A DNA stretch of 64,000 bases from Roseovarius spongiae. GTDB lineage: Bacteria; Pseudomonadota; Alphaproteobacteria; Rhodobacterales; Rhodobacteraceae. The position numbers and the translations under genes were made by a program. The stretch spans positions 186,001-250,000 of the forward strand of contig NZ_RAPE01000002.1 of assembly GCF_003651245.1 (NCBI RefSeq). Direction: 5' to 3'. Numbering within the stretch: the first letter of the stretch is position 1; the number at the start of each line of letters is the position of its first letter. This document shows, piece after piece, positions 33,066-41,803 of the stretch. The notes under the pieces are model-generated. The model worked only from the letters and a program-made list of their open reading frames with translations. It made no database searches and was not told the origin of the DNA.

Positions 33066-33803
33066 ATGTTCGATCTGACAGATAAGACGGCGCTGGTCAC
33101 CGGCGCGTCGGGGGGTATCGGCGGCGAGATCGCCCGCGCGCTGCACGGCGCTGGCGCAAGCGTCGGGCTGAGCGGCACGCGCGTCGAGCCGCTCGAGACG
33201 CTGGCGGGTGAATTGGGCGCGCGCGCCCATGTGCTGCCCTGCGACCTTGGCGACGCCGAGGCGGTCGACGGCCTGCCGAAACGCGCGATCGAGGCGATGG
33301 GCGGGCTCGACATTCTGGTGAACAACGCCGGGATCACCCGCGACCAGATCTTCATGCGCATGTCGGACGAGGACTGGCAGCGCGTGCTCGACGTGAACCT
33401 GACCAGCACCATGCGGCTCTGCCGCGCGGTGATGCGCCCGATGATGAAGGCGCGCTGGGGGCGGATCATCAATATCAGTTCGATCGTGGGCGCGACCGGC
33501 AACCCGGGGCAGGCGAATTACGCCGCCTCCAAGGCCGGCATGATCGGCATGGGCAAATCCATCGCCTACGAGGTCGCCAGCCGCGGCATCACCGTGAACG
33601 CCGTCGCGCCGGGGTTCATCGCCACCGCGATGACCGAGAAGCTGAGCGACGAGCAGAAGGAGAAGATCAACGGCCAGATTCCCGCCGCGCGCATGGGCGC
33701 GCCCGAGGAAATCGCGGCCGCCGTGCTCTATCTCGCCAGCCCCGAAGCGGGCTACGTGACTGGGGCCACGCTGCACGTCAATGGCGGGATGGCGATGCTC
33801 TGA
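33066..33803 (+). CDS. fabG: 3-oxoacyl-ACP reductase
   Basis: A 245-aa classical short-chain dehydrogenase from ATG 33066 (AGGAAAGGAAA upstream). NADPH motif GASGGIGGEIA is near residue 14, NNAGIT near 86, and the catalytic Ser139, Tyr152 and Lys156 lie in SSIVGATG and YAASKAG. The C-terminus (GYVTGATLHVNGGMAM) is FabG-like. It reduces beta-ketoacyl-ACP. The 400-nt spacer after it (33804-34203) has no gene. Confidence 0.96.
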   Translation: MFDLTDKTALVTGASGGIGGEIARALHGAGASVGLSGTRVEPLETLAGELGARAHVLPCDLGDAEAVDGLPKRAIEAMGGLDILVNNAGITRDQIFMRMSDEDWQRVLDVNLTSTMRLCRAVMRPMMKARWGRIINISSIVGATGNPGQANYAASKAGMIGMGKSIAYEVASRGITVNAVAPGFIATAMTEKLSDEQKEKINGQIPAARMGAPEEIAAAVLYLASPEAGYVTGATLHVNGGMAML

Positions 33804-34036
33804 GGCGCGCCGCATCGGGCGGGCGAGAATCAATGGCGGGCGGTGATCCGGACCGCGCCGCCGCGCCGCCGCCCCGACGCATGGGGCGGCCGCAGGGGCG
33901 CGAGGCAAGGATCTAAGAATTCCGGCAAGATCATGATTTCGCACGCATATCCGGCGCGGCCCACGGGGCGCGGAATGGCAAGCGGCGATATTCGCCCCTT
34001 GTAATTTTCTTCCGTGGGGCCAATCTGGTAAAAGAT
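33804..34036. other. Non-coding spacer after fabG
   Basis: No gene seen. It holds a hairpin (GCCGCCCC 33868-33875, GGGGCGGC 33883-33890) that may end the fabG transcript, and an AT-richer part leading to the acpP promoter. Confidence 0.5.
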
Positions 34037-34064
34037 TTGCGATCGCCCTGCCATATGCTATAGG
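34037..34064 (+). promoter_or_regulatory. Candidate promoter of acpP
   Basis: TTGCGA (34037-34042) and TATAGG (34059-34064), 16 nt apart. The transcript would carry a GC-rich leader of about 130 nt before acpP. Confidence 0.4.
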
Positions 34065-34203
34065 CGGCGCAGATTCGGCGCACCCGGCCCATGCAGAGGA
34101 CCGGGCCGCGACAACCGCCCCCGCGGGGCGACCCAAGGCCGCTACCCGTCCCGGGCGGGGGCAACACCGGGCCAAGGCGCCCAGAGATTATGAGGATTAC
34201 ATC

Positions 34204-34437
34204 ATGAGCGATATCGAAGACCGCGTACGCAAGATCGTTGTTGAGCACCTGGGCGTCGAAGAGGACAAGGTGACGGAAAACGCCTCGTTCATCGACGATC
34301 TCGGCGCGGACAGCCTCGACACGGTCGAGTTGGTCATGGCGTTCGAAGAAGAATTCGGTATCGAGATCCCCGACGACGCGGCCGAGACGATCCAGACCTT
34401 CGGCGACGCCGTCAAGTTCATCAAGGGCGCGTCCTGA
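34204..34437 (+). CDS. acpP: Acyl carrier protein
   Basis: A 77-aa acidic protein of normal length. Ser37 in [20 protein letters not shown] carries the phosphopantetheine arm. It shuttles acyl chains during fatty acid synthesis. A good terminator follows at 34471-34497, which separates it from the next gene despite the same direction. Confidence 0.98.
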   Translation: MSDIEDRVRKIVVEHLGVEEDKVTENASFIDDLGADSLDTVELVMAFEEEFGIEIPDDAAETIQTFGDAVKFIKGAS

Positions 34438-34470
34438 CGCTTTGATCAGACCGTAGCGTGTGCATGATCG

Positions 34471-34497
34471 GCCCCTGCCTGACGGCGGGGGCTTTTT
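34471..34497 (+). terminator. Rho-independent terminator of acpP
   Basis: GCCCCTGCC and GGCGGGGGC form a 9-bp stem with one mismatch and a TGAC loop, followed by five T. Confidence 0.8.
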
Positions 34498-34554
34498 CAC
34501 GTCTGGGGTCAGTTGCATGGCGGATTGGACGCGAATGGACCGGGCAATGCCGAT

Positions 34555-34583
34555 TTGGTGATATCGCGCCCGGGTGCTAGGAT
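34555..34583 (+). promoter_or_regulatory. Candidate promoter of the HisA-like gene
   Basis: TTGGTG (34555-34560) and TAGGAT (34578-34583), 17 nt apart, about 70 nt before the start. Confidence 0.4.
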
Positions 34584-34652
34584 GCATGAAGGGGACATGC
34601 CCCGCGGGGAGTGGGGCGGACCTGCGTAAGCATATCGACTCCGGGGGCTGCC

Positions 34653-35396
34653 ATGATCATCTATCCGACGTTGGAAATTATGGACGGTAAATGCGTCTCG
34701 CTGACGCGCGGGCGGCTTGAGGAGCCGGTCATCTGGCATGTCGACCCGGTCGAACAGGCCCGCCGCTACGCCGCCGCGGGCGCCCAATGGATGCACCTCA
34801 CGGATATCGACGGGCTCAAGGGGGATGATTCGAACGCCGAACTCTGCGAGGAGATCATCCGCACCGTCGGGATCCCGGTGCAGTTCGGCGGCGGGTTCCG
34901 CACCCGCGAGCAGGTCGAGAGGTGGATCGACAAGGGCGCGGGCCGGATCGTGCTGAGCACGCTGGCGGTGTTCGACCCCGACCAGATGCACGCGCTCGCC
35001 AAGTTCTATCCGGACCAGATCGTGCTGGCGCTCGACGTGTTCGACGGCGCGGTGATGACCGATGGCTGGCGCTCGCGCAGCAGCTTCACGCCCGAGACCT
35101 TCATCACCGCCTTCGAGCGCGCGCCGCTGGCCGGGATCGTGGTGACTGACATCGATGCGGACATCGCCGACCGGGACGCGAGCCTCGGGGTCATCACCGG
35201 CCTTGCGGCGGCGACGCGCCACCCGGTGATCGCGCGCGGCACGATCCACGGGATCGACGATGTGGCGCGGCTGAAATACGTCAAGAACGTCGCCGGCACG
35301 CTGATCGGTCGGGCGCTTCTCGCGCGCGACGTGGACCTGAGCGAGGCGCTCGCCATCGCGAGCGCTCCGACCGAACCGGTGGCGGAATTCCAGTAG
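34653..35396 (+). CDS. HisA-like phosphoribosyl isomerase paralogue
   Basis: A 247-aa TIM-barrel protein from ATG 34653. The HisA frame is clear: IYPTLEIMDGKCVSLTRG, QWMHLTDIDGLKG, VQFGGGFRTREQVERWID, and VVTDIDADIADRD. HisA uses two catalytic aspartates; the second is present (Asp128 in LALDVFDG), but the first is Glu8 (PTLEIMDG instead of the usual PAID-type). It sits between acpP and fabF, not in a his operon, with its own promoter. It may be a divergent HisA, or an enzyme with another substrate. Confidence 0.75.
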   Translation: MIIYPTLEIMDGKCVSLTRGRLEEPVIWHVDPVEQARRYAAAGAQWMHLTDIDGLKGDDSNAELCEEIIRTVGIPVQFGGGFRTREQVERWIDKGAGRIVLSTLAVFDPDQMHALAKFYPDQIVLALDVFDGAVMTDGWRSRSSFTPETFITAFERAPLAGIVVTDIDADIADRDASLGVITGLAAATRHPVIARGTIHGIDDVARLKYVKNVAGTLIGRALLARDVDLSEALAIASAPTEPVAEFQ

Positions 35397-35423
35397 CGCG
35401 ACGCCCGTTGCGCGGCCTGCCGC

Positions 35424-35443
35424 GCCCCGCCGCGCGGCGGGGC
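35424..35443 (+). terminator. GC-only palindrome after the HisA-like gene
   Basis: A perfect 20-nt palindrome of GCCCCGCCGC and its complement, 28 nt after the stop, without a T-run. Confidence 0.4.
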
Positions 35444-35452
35444 CGCTAACCC

Positions 35453-35482
35453 TTGCCCAACGGGCGTAATGCGATGTATGCA
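35453..35482 (+). promoter_or_regulatory. Candidate promoter of fabF
   Basis: TTGCCC (35453-35458) and TATGCA (35477-35482), 18 nt apart, about 30 nt before the start at 35514. Confidence 0.35.
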
Positions 35483-35513
35483 CGCCTTGAGAAGCAGTTT
35501 TAGGGGGCCGCAT

Positions 35514-36773
35514 ATGCGCCGCGTTGTCGTCACGGGCCTTGGATTGGTCACACCTTTGGCCTCGGGAGTCGAGGAAAGCTGGAGCCGTATCCTCGCGGGG
35601 GAATCCGGCGCGGGGCCGATCACCCGCTTCGACCCCGAGCGCGTGGTCACCAAATACGCCTGCGAAGTGCCTTACGGCGACGGGAGCGACGGCAGTTTTG
35701 ACCCCGACATCTACATGGAGCCCAAGGAGCGCCGCAAGGTCGACGATTTCATCCTCTACGGCATCGCTGCCGCGCAGCAGGCGGTCGAGGACGCCGGCTG
35801 GACCCCCGAGAACGAGGAGGACCGCCTGCGCACCGGCGTGATGATCGGTTCGGGCATCGGCGGGTTGCAGAGCATCGAGCAGACGACGCTGCTCATGCGG
35901 GAGAAGGGGCCGCGGCGGGTGTCGCCGTTCTTCATTCCCGGCGCGCTCATCAACCTGATCTCGGGGCAGGTCAGCATCCGTTACGGGTTCAAGGGGCCGA
36001 ACCATGCGGTCGTGACCGCGTGCTCGACCGGCGCGCACGCGATCGGGGACGCCGCGCGGCTCATCATGTTCGGGGATGCGGACGTGATGGTCGCCGGCGG
36101 CGCCGAGGCGGCGATCTGCGAGATCGGCATCGCCGGGTTCAACGCCTGCAAGGCGCTGAGCACCAAGCGCGCGGACGATCCCAAGGGCGCGAGCCGCCCC
36201 TATGACGAGGACCGGGACGGATTCGTCATGGGCGAGGGCGCGGGCATCGTCGTGCTCGAGGAACTGGAACACGCCCGCGCGCGCGGCGCGAAGATCTACG
36301 CCGAGGTGCTGGGCTATGGCCTGTCGGGCGACGCCTACCACATCACCGCCCCGAGCGAGGATGGCGACGGCGGCTACCGCGCGATGGCGGCGGCGCTGAA
36401 GCACGCCGGCGTCGATCCCGCGCAGGTCGATTACATCAACGCGCACGGCACTTCGACGATGGCTGACACGATCGAGCTCAGGGCGGTCGAACGTCTGCTG
36501 GGCGAGGCGGCGGGCAAGGCGACGATGAGCTCCACGAAGTCCGCGACCGGCCACCTTCTGGGCGCGGCGGGCGCGATCGAGGGCATCTTCGCCATCCTCG
36601 CGATCCGCGACCAGGTCGCGCCGCCGACGATCAACCTCGACAACCCGGCGGTCGAGACGCCGCTTGACCTCGCGCCCAACGCGAAGCGCGAACGCAAGGT
36701 CGATATCGCCATGTCCAACAGCTTTGGTTTCGGCGGCACCAACGCGAGCCTGTGCCTCGGGAAGCTGCGCTGA
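35514..36773 (+). CDS. fabF: 3-oxoacyl-ACP synthase II
   Basis: A 419-aa condensing enzyme from ATG 35514 (RRVVVTGLGLVTPLASG). The Cys-His-His triad is visible: Cys170 (VTACSTGAHAIG), His311 (NAHGTST) and His347 (SATGHLLGAAG). The end, SNSFGFGGTNASL, is typical. It extends acyl-ACP by two carbons. The stop overlaps the mltG start as TGATG. Confidence 0.97.
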   Translation: MRRVVVTGLGLVTPLASGVEESWSRILAGESGAGPITRFDPERVVTKYACEVPYGDGSDGSFDPDIYMEPKERRKVDDFILYGIAAAQQAVEDAGWTPENEEDRLRTGVMIGSGIGGLQSIEQTTLLMREKGPRRVSPFFIPGALINLISGQVSIRYGFKGPNHAVVTACSTGAHAIGDAARLIMFGDADVMVAGGAEAAICEIGIAGFNACKALSTKRADDPKGASRPYDEDRDGFVMGEGAGIVVLEELEHARARGAKIYAEVLGYGLSGDAYHITAPSEDGDGGYRAMAAALKHAGVDPAQVDYINAHGTSTMADTIELRAVERLLGEAAGKATMSSTKSATGHLLGAAGAIEGIFAILAIRDQVAPPTINLDNPAVETPLDLAPNAKRERKVDIAMSNSFGFGGTNASLCLGKLR

Positions 36774-37930
36774 TGTGGCGGAATATCGCGTCGAACGCGT
36801 TGACGTTCCTCGTGGTGATCATCTTCCTGCTGGGCGGGGTGATCCTGTGGGGGCAAAATTCCTACAACGCCGTCGGGCCGCTGGATGAGCAGATCTGCCT
36901 GCGGGTGCCGAGCGGGAGCTCCATGCGCAAGGTGTCGACCGATCTTGCCGAGCAGGGGGCCGTCACCAGCGCCGCGATCTTTCGCATCGGGTCGGAATAC
37001 CATGACCGCAACAGCGATCTGAAGGCGGGCAGCTGGCTGATCCCTCCGCAGGCCAGCATGGCCGAGATCACCGACATCATCACCCGCGGCGGCGCCAGCA
37101 CCTGCGGCACCGAGGTGCTCTACCGGATCGGGGTCACCAAGAGCGAGATCGACGTGCGCGAGCTTGACCCCGCGACCAACCGCTACGTGGAGAAGGCCGA
37201 GTTCGATCCGGTCGCAGATGAACCGCCGGCCGAGTTCACCAAGGTGCGCGCGCAGGCCGATACCCGTTATCGCGTGGCCGTCGCCGAGGGCGCGACCAGC
37301 TGGCAGATTGTCGATGCGCTAAAGGCGGTCGACGTGCTCGAGGGCGAGGTCGAGTCCCTGCCGCCCGAAGGCAGCCTTGCGCCCGACAGCTACGAGGTGC
37401 GGGTCGGCGACACGCGCGCGTCGCTCATCAAGCGCATGCAGGAGGCGCAGGAGGCCATCGTCGCGGACGCATGGCAGGACCGCGACCCCGACCTGCCCCT
37501 GGCGAGCCCCGAAGAGATGCTGACCCTCGCTTCGATCATCGAGAAGGAAACCGGCGTGCCCGAGGAACGCGGGCAGGTCGCGTCGGTCTTCGTCAACCGG
37601 CTGAACCGCGGCATGCGCCTGCAAACCGACCCGACGGTGATCTACGGCGTCACCGAGGGCAAGGGCACGCTGGGCCGCGGTCTGCGCCAGAGCGAGTTGC
37701 GCAGCGAGACGCCGTGGAACACCTACGTGATCGACGGTCTGCCCGCGACCCCCATCGCCAACCCCGGCCGCGCCAGCATCGAGGCGGCGGTGCATCCGGC
37801 CGAAACGGAGTTCGTGTTCTTCGTCGCCGACGGCAGCGGCGGGCACGCCTTCGCCGAGACGCTGGAGGAGCATAACGCCAACGTCGCCCGCTGGCGCGAG
37901 ATCGAGGCGCAGCGTACGCAGGGGGAATAG
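36773..37930 (+). CDS. mltG: Endolytic murein transglycosylase
   Basis: A 385-aa protein from ATG 36773, overlapping fabF by 1 nt. One N-terminal transmembrane helix (ALTFLVVIIFLLGGVIL), a LysM-like region, then the YceG catalytic domain with Glu257 in LASIIEKETGVPEER and VASVFVNRLNRGMRLQTDPTVIYG. The C-terminal block WNTYVIDGLPATPIANPG is conserved. It cleaves nascent glycan strands in the periplasm. Pairing with fabF is common in alphaproteobacteria. Confidence 0.96.
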   Translation: MWRNIASNALTFLVVIIFLLGGVILWGQNSYNAVGPLDEQICLRVPSGSSMRKVSTDLAEQGAVTSAAIFRIGSEYHDRNSDLKAGSWLIPPQASMAEITDIITRGGASTCGTEVLYRIGVTKSEIDVRELDPATNRYVEKAEFDPVADEPPAEFTKVRAQADTRYRVAVAEGATSWQIVDALKAVDVLEGEVESLPPEGSLAPDSYEVRVGDTRASLIKRMQEAQEAIVADAWQDRDPDLPLASPEEMLTLASIIEKETGVPEERGQVASVFVNRLNRGMRLQTDPTVIYGVTEGKGTLGRGLRQSELRSETPWNTYVIDGLPATPIANPGRASIEAAVHPAETEFVFFVADGSGGHAFAETLEEHNANVARWREIEAQRTQGE

Positions 37931-38028
37931 GGCGGGGCCACGCGACCGCGCGACTGCGGCAGCGCGGCGCATTGACCTTGCCGGGCGCGGAGGCCAAGAC
38001 GCGCCCGCAGTGGACCGAGGGACGCAAC

Positions 38029-39825
38029 ATGGTACGCAGGGCCGAGAACGGCGCGGATCTTCTGAATCGCGAGAAATCGAAACGCATCGGCGCGCTGCGC
38101 GCCCTGGGGCCGTTCCTCGCGCCTTACAAGCTGCTGGCGATGGCCGCCGGGCTGGCGCTGATCCTGACGGCGGGCGTGTCGCTCGTCCTGCCGCTGGCGG
38201 TGCGCCGGGTGGTGGACAATTTCGGCGCCGGCGACGGCGCAATCCTCGATCAGTATTTCCTCGCCGCGCTCGGCATCGCGGGGCTGCTGGCGGTGGGCAC
38301 GGGGCTGCGCTACGCGCTGGTTTCGAAGCTGGGCGAACGGGTCGTCGCGGACGTGCGCAAGGCGGTGTTCGACCGGGTGATCGGGATGAGCCCGGCCTTC
38401 TACGAGCGTATCATGACCGGCGAGGTGCTGAGCCGCCTGACCACCGACACCACCCTGATCCTGAGCGTGATCGGTTCGTCCATCTCGATCGCGCTGCGCA
38501 ACCTGCTGATTTTCGTCGGCGGGCTGATCCTCATGCTGATCACCGCGACCAAGATGACGGGCATGGTGCTTTTGCTCGTGCCGGTGGTGATCGTGCCGAT
38601 CCTCGTGCTGGGGCGGCGCCTGCGCAAGCTCAGCCGCGAGAACCAGGACTGGATCGCGCAAAGCTCGGGCTCGGCCTCCGAGGCGCTGCTGAGCGTGCAG
38701 ACGGTTCAGGCCTTCACCCACGAGGATGCGACCCGGCTCAAGTTCTCCGATGTGACCGAACGCAGCTACGACGCGGCGATCGAGCGCATCCGCACCCGCG
38801 CCTGGATGACGGTGATCGTGATCTTCCTGGTCTTCGGCGGCGTGGTGGGCGTGCTGTGGTTCGGCGCCAACGCGGTGCGCACCGGCGACATGACGCCGGG
38901 GCTGCTGGTGCAGTTCGTGATCTACTCGGTGATGGTCGCGGGCTCGGTGGCCGCGCTGTCGGAAATCTGGGGCGAGTTGCAGCGCGCGGCGGGCGCGACC
39001 GAGCGATTGATCGAGCTTCTGAACGCGACCGATCCGGTCACCGATCCGGCGACGCCGCTCCCGCCGCCCGCGCCCGCGAAGGGAGAGATCGTGTTCGAGG
39101 ACGTGCAGTTCGCCTATCCCACACGCCCCGGCGTGTCCGCGCTTGACGGGTTGAACCTGCGCATCGTCCCCGGCGAGACGGTCGCGCTGGTCGGCCCTTC
39201 GGGCGCGGGCAAGACGACGGTGATCCAGCTCATCCAGCGGTTCTACGATCCGCAATCGGGGCGCATCCTGCTGGACGGGGTCGACCTGCGCGACATGCGC
39301 CGCGACGCCTTTCGCAAGGTGCTGGCGCTGGTGCCGCAGGACCCGGTGATCTTCGCCGCCACCGCGCGCGAGAACATCCGCTTTGGCCGCCGCGACGCCA
39401 GCGACGCCGAGGTCGAGGCCGCCGCGCGCGCGTCGGCCGCGCACGAGTTCATCACCGCGCTGCCCCAGGGCTATGACAGTGAGGTCGGCGAACGCGGCGT
39501 GATGCTCTCAGGCGGGCAGAAACAGCGCATCGCCATCGCGCGCGCGATCCTGCGCGACGCGCCGGTGCTGCTGCTGGACGAGGCGACCTCGTCGCTTGAC
39601 GCCGAAAGCGAACGCGCGGTGCAGGGCGCGGTCGAGGAGCTGGCGAAGGGACGCACCACGATCATCGTGGCGCACCGTCTCGCCACCGTGAAGAAGGCGG
39701 ACCGGATCATCGTTCTGGACGAGGGACGGATCGCCGCGACCGGCACGCATGACAGCCTCGTTGCCGAGGACGGGCTCTATGCGCGCCTCGCGCGGCTGCA
39801 ATTCACCGGCGATGCGGCGGCGTGA
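38029..39825 (+). CDS. ABC exporter, fused permease and ATPase
   Basis: A 598-aa half-transporter from ATG 38029 (GAGGGA 6 nt upstream); the frame is open 19 codons earlier. Six transmembrane helices (about residues 25-310) precede an ATPase with Walker A GPSGAGKTT (389-397), LSGGQKQRIAIARAI (493-507), and Walker B VLLLDEATSS (Glu518). The type resembles MsbA/BmrA and the lipid A or drug exporters. The substrate is not shown by context. Confidence 0.93.
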   Translation: MVRRAENGADLLNREKSKRIGALRALGPFLAPYKLLAMAAGLALILTAGVSLVLPLAVRRVVDNFGAGDGAILDQYFLAALGIAGLLAVGTGLRYALVSKLGERVVADVRKAVFDRVIGMSPAFYERIMTGEVLSRLTTDTTLILSVIGSSISIALRNLLIFVGGLILMLITATKMTGMVLLLVPVVIVPILVLGRRLRKLSRENQDWIAQSSGSASEALLSVQTVQAFTHEDATRLKFSDVTERSYDAAIERIRTRAWMTVIVIFLVFGGVVGVLWFGANAVRTGDMTPGLLVQFVIYSVMVAGSVAALSEIWGELQRAAGATERLIELLNATDPVTDPATPLPPPAPAKGEIVFEDVQFAYPTRPGVSALDGLNLRIVPGETVALVGPSGAGKTTVIQLIQRFYDPQSGRILLDGVDLRDMRRDAFRKVLALVPQDPVIFAATARENIRFGRRDASDAEVEAAARASAAHEFITALPQGYDSEVGERGVMLSGGQKQRIAIARAILRDAPVLLLDEATSSLDAESERAVQGAVEELAKGRTTIIVAHRLATVKKADRIIVLDEGRIAATGTHDSLVAEDGLYARLARLQFTGDAAA

Positions 39826-39888
39826 GGGCGTCCGAGACGATCCGCTTTCGGGCTGGACGGCGCGCGCGCTGCGGCTAGGATGGGGCGC

Positions 39889-40773
39889 ATGAAACTCGCG
39901 ACCGCCGCCTATCCGCTCGACTGGCTCGATTCCTGGGCCGACTACGCCGCCAAGCTGGAGGACTGGGTCAGCCGCGCCGCCGGGCAAGGGGCCGAACTGC
40001 TGGTCTTTCCCGAATACGGCGCGATGGAGCTCTCGACGCTGGCGGGCGAGGCCGCCGCCGGCGATCTCGAAGGCTGCCTGCACGCGGTGTCCGAACGGAT
40101 CGCAGACGCGGACGATCTGCACGCCGATCTCGCCGCGCGGCATAAGGTGCATATCCTCGCCGGTTCCGCGCCGGTATTCGATGACGCGATCAGCGCGCGT
40201 CCGGTGAACCGCGCGCGGCTTTTCTCGCCCACGGGCGGGCGCGGCGCGCAGGACAAGCAGATCATGACCCGGTTCGAGCGCGCTCCCTGGGATATCGCCC
40301 CGGGCGGGCCGCTGCGGGTGTTTGACACGAGCCTCGGCAAGATCGCGATCCTGATCTGTTATGACTGCGAATTCCCCCTGCTGGGCCGCGCCGTGTCCGG
40401 GGCCGACCTGATCCTCGCGCCGTCCTGCACCGAGGCGCTTTCGGGCTATTCGCGGGTGCGCATCGGCTCGATGGCCCGCGCGCTGGAACAGCAATGCGTG
40501 AGCGTAATGGCCTCGCTCACAGGCGAGGCGCCGTGGTCGCCCGCGGTGGACGTGAACACCGGGCGCGGCGGCGTGTTCGGCCCGCCCGACGCCGGGTTCC
40601 CGCAGACCGGCGTGCTGGCCGAAGGGGTGATGGACGCGCCCGGCTGGACCTTTGCCGAGGTCGACCCCCGCGCCATCGCCCATGTGCGCGCCGATGGCGG
40701 GGTGTTGAACCGCAGCCACTGGAGCGAGCAGGACGGGCGCGACGCGCCGCCCGCGCCGGTGCGGCTGGGCTAG
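39889..40773 (+). CDS. Carbon-nitrogen hydrolase (nitrilase superfamily)
   Basis: A 294-aa protein. ATG 39889 is chosen over the ATG three codons earlier because the upstream spacing to AGGA is better; both are possible. The catalytic triad is Glu42 (LVFPEYGAM), Lys123 (QDKQIMTRFE) and Cys157 (ILICYDCEFP). These enzymes hydrolyse amides, for instance omega-amidase or carbamoylputrescine amidase types. The substrate is unknown. It stands between an ABC exporter gene and infA. Confidence 0.9.
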   Translation: MKLATAAYPLDWLDSWADYAAKLEDWVSRAAGQGAELLVFPEYGAMELSTLAGEAAAGDLEGCLHAVSERIADADDLHADLAARHKVHILAGSAPVFDDAISARPVNRARLFSPTGGRGAQDKQIMTRFERAPWDIAPGGPLRVFDTSLGKIAILICYDCEFPLLGRAVSGADLILAPSCTEALSGYSRVRIGSMARALEQQCVSVMASLTGEAPWSPAVDVNTGRGGVFGPPDAGFPQTGVLAEGVMDAPGWTFAEVDPRAIAHVRADGGVLNRSHWSEQDGRDAPPAPVRLG

Positions 40774-40811
40774 GCGGGGTCGCCCGGCGCATCATGTCGC
40801 ACGATTGTGGC

Positions 40812-40842
40812 TTGAAAATTCCCGCCGATGGGGCCATTTAAT
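40812..40842 (+). promoter_or_regulatory. Candidate promoter of infA
   Basis: TTGAAA (40812-40817) and TTTAAT (40837-40842) or ATTTAA one base earlier, 18-19 nt apart, about 45 nt before infA. Confidence 0.4.
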
Positions 40843-40850
40843 GCGCAATT

Positions 40851-40868
40851 ACTCCGCCCCTGCGGAGT
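40851..40868 (+). promoter_or_regulatory. Hairpin in the infA 5' leader
   Basis: ACTCCGC and GCGGAGT, a perfect 7-bp stem with loop CCCT, ending 8 nt before the AGGAGA ribosome binding site. It may tune translation of infA. Confidence 0.5.
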
Positions 40869-40887
40869 GTTTCACGTAGGAGAACAC

Positions 40888-41106
40888 ATGGCCAAGGAAG
40901 ATACGCTCGAATTTCCCGGTGTCGTCAAGGAACTCCTGCCGAACGCGACATTCAAGGTCGAGCTTGAGAACGGCCATGAGATCATCGCGCACACGGCAGG
41001 CAAGATGCGCAAGAACCGCATCCGCGTCCTTGCCGGCGACAAGGTGCAGGTCGAGATGACCCCGTACGATCTGACCAAGGGTCGGATCAACTATCGCTTC
41101 AAATAG
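40888..41106 (+). CDS. infA: Translation initiation factor IF-1
   Basis: A 72-aa protein starting [19 protein letters not shown], with the S1/OB-fold core ([32 protein letters not shown]) and the ending [11 protein letters not shown]. Length and sequence are standard. It binds the 30S A site during initiation. AGGAGA lies 6 nt before the ATG. Two hairpins follow, of which the one at 41146-41168 is a perfect 10-bp stem. Confidence 0.98.
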   Translation: MAKEDTLEFPGVVKELLPNATFKVELENGHEIIAHTAGKMRKNRIRVLAGDKVQVEMTPYDLTKGRINYRFK

Positions 41107-41145
41107 GGCGAATGGCGCGTAGCGCCGTTTCATTCGTGCGGGAAA

Positions 41146-41168
41146 GCTTTTCGCCGCCGGCGAAAAGC
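41146..41168. terminator. Perfect 10-bp hairpin after infA
   Basis: GCTTTTCGCC (41146-41155) and GGCGAAAAGC (41159-41168), loop GCC. It lies in the 91-nt infA-maf spacer; a second hairpin centred on GGCGC-GTA-GCGCC is just upstream. There is no T-run. Confidence 0.5.
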
Positions 41169-41197
41169 GGCCGCGCCCCGCCTGCCAACAGGGTGCA

Positions 41198-41803
41198 ATG
41201 ATGTCAGTTTCCCCTGCCGCCGCGCCCCGCCTCATCCTGGGCTCCGCCAGTCCGCGGCGGCGCGACCTGCTGGCGCAGCTTGGCGTGGCGGCGAACGACA
41301 TCCGCCCGCCCGAGATCGACGAGACCCCCGGAAAATCGGAACTGCCGCGCCCCTATTGCGCGCGCATGGCGCTGGAAAAGGCGCAGGCGGTGAATGCGGA
41401 TGCGGACGACATCGTTCTCGCCGCCGACACGACTGTGGCGCTCGGGCGGCGTATCCTCGGCAAACCCGCGGACGCCGGGGAGGCCGCGCAATTCCTGCGC
41501 GCGCTCTCGGGGCGGCGTCACCGCGTCATCACCGCCGTGGCGCTGCGGCGTGGCGGACGTGTCTGGCGACGCGACGTGCTGAGTTATGTGCGCATGAAGC
41601 GGCTGTCGGAGGAGGAACTGACGGGCTATCTCGCCACCGGCGACTGGCGGGGCAAGGCGGGCGGCTACGGCATCCAGGGGCCCGCGGGCGCCTTCATCCC
41701 GTGGCTGAGCGGATCCTTCACCGGCGTCGTCGGCCTGCCGCTGGCCGAGACCGCGGGGCTGTTGCAGGCGGCGGGCTATCCGCTTTGGAGAGGCGCGACA
41801 TGA
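41198..41803 (+). CDS. Maf-family nucleotide pyrophosphatase
   Basis: A 201-aa protein with the Maf motif [18 protein letters not shown] at the N-terminus, a conserved [14 protein letters not shown] segment with the catalytic Asp, and [12 protein letters not shown]. Maf proteins hydrolyse non-canonical or ordinary NTPs to NMP and pyrophosphate. ATG-ATG start; either may be used. The stop overlaps the RNase G gene by 4 nt. Confidence 0.93.
   Translation: MMSVSPAAAPRLILGSASPRRRDLLAQLGVAANDIRPPEIDETPGKSELPRPYCARMALEKAQAVNADADDIVLAADTTVALGRRILGKPADAGEAAQFLRALSGRRHRVITAVALRRGGRVWRRDVLSYVRMKRLSEEELTGYLATGDWRGKAGGYGIQGPAGAFIPWLSGSFTGVVGLPLAETAGLLQAAGYPLWRGAT

Noticed and set aside
31281-34175. 964-codon open frame on the reverse strand
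   Set aside because: Runs opposite to fabD and fabG and out of frame with the b561-YceI gene; no recognisable domain.
34509-36554. 681-codon open frame on the reverse strand
   Set aside because: Antisense to the HisA-like gene and fabF; no domain.
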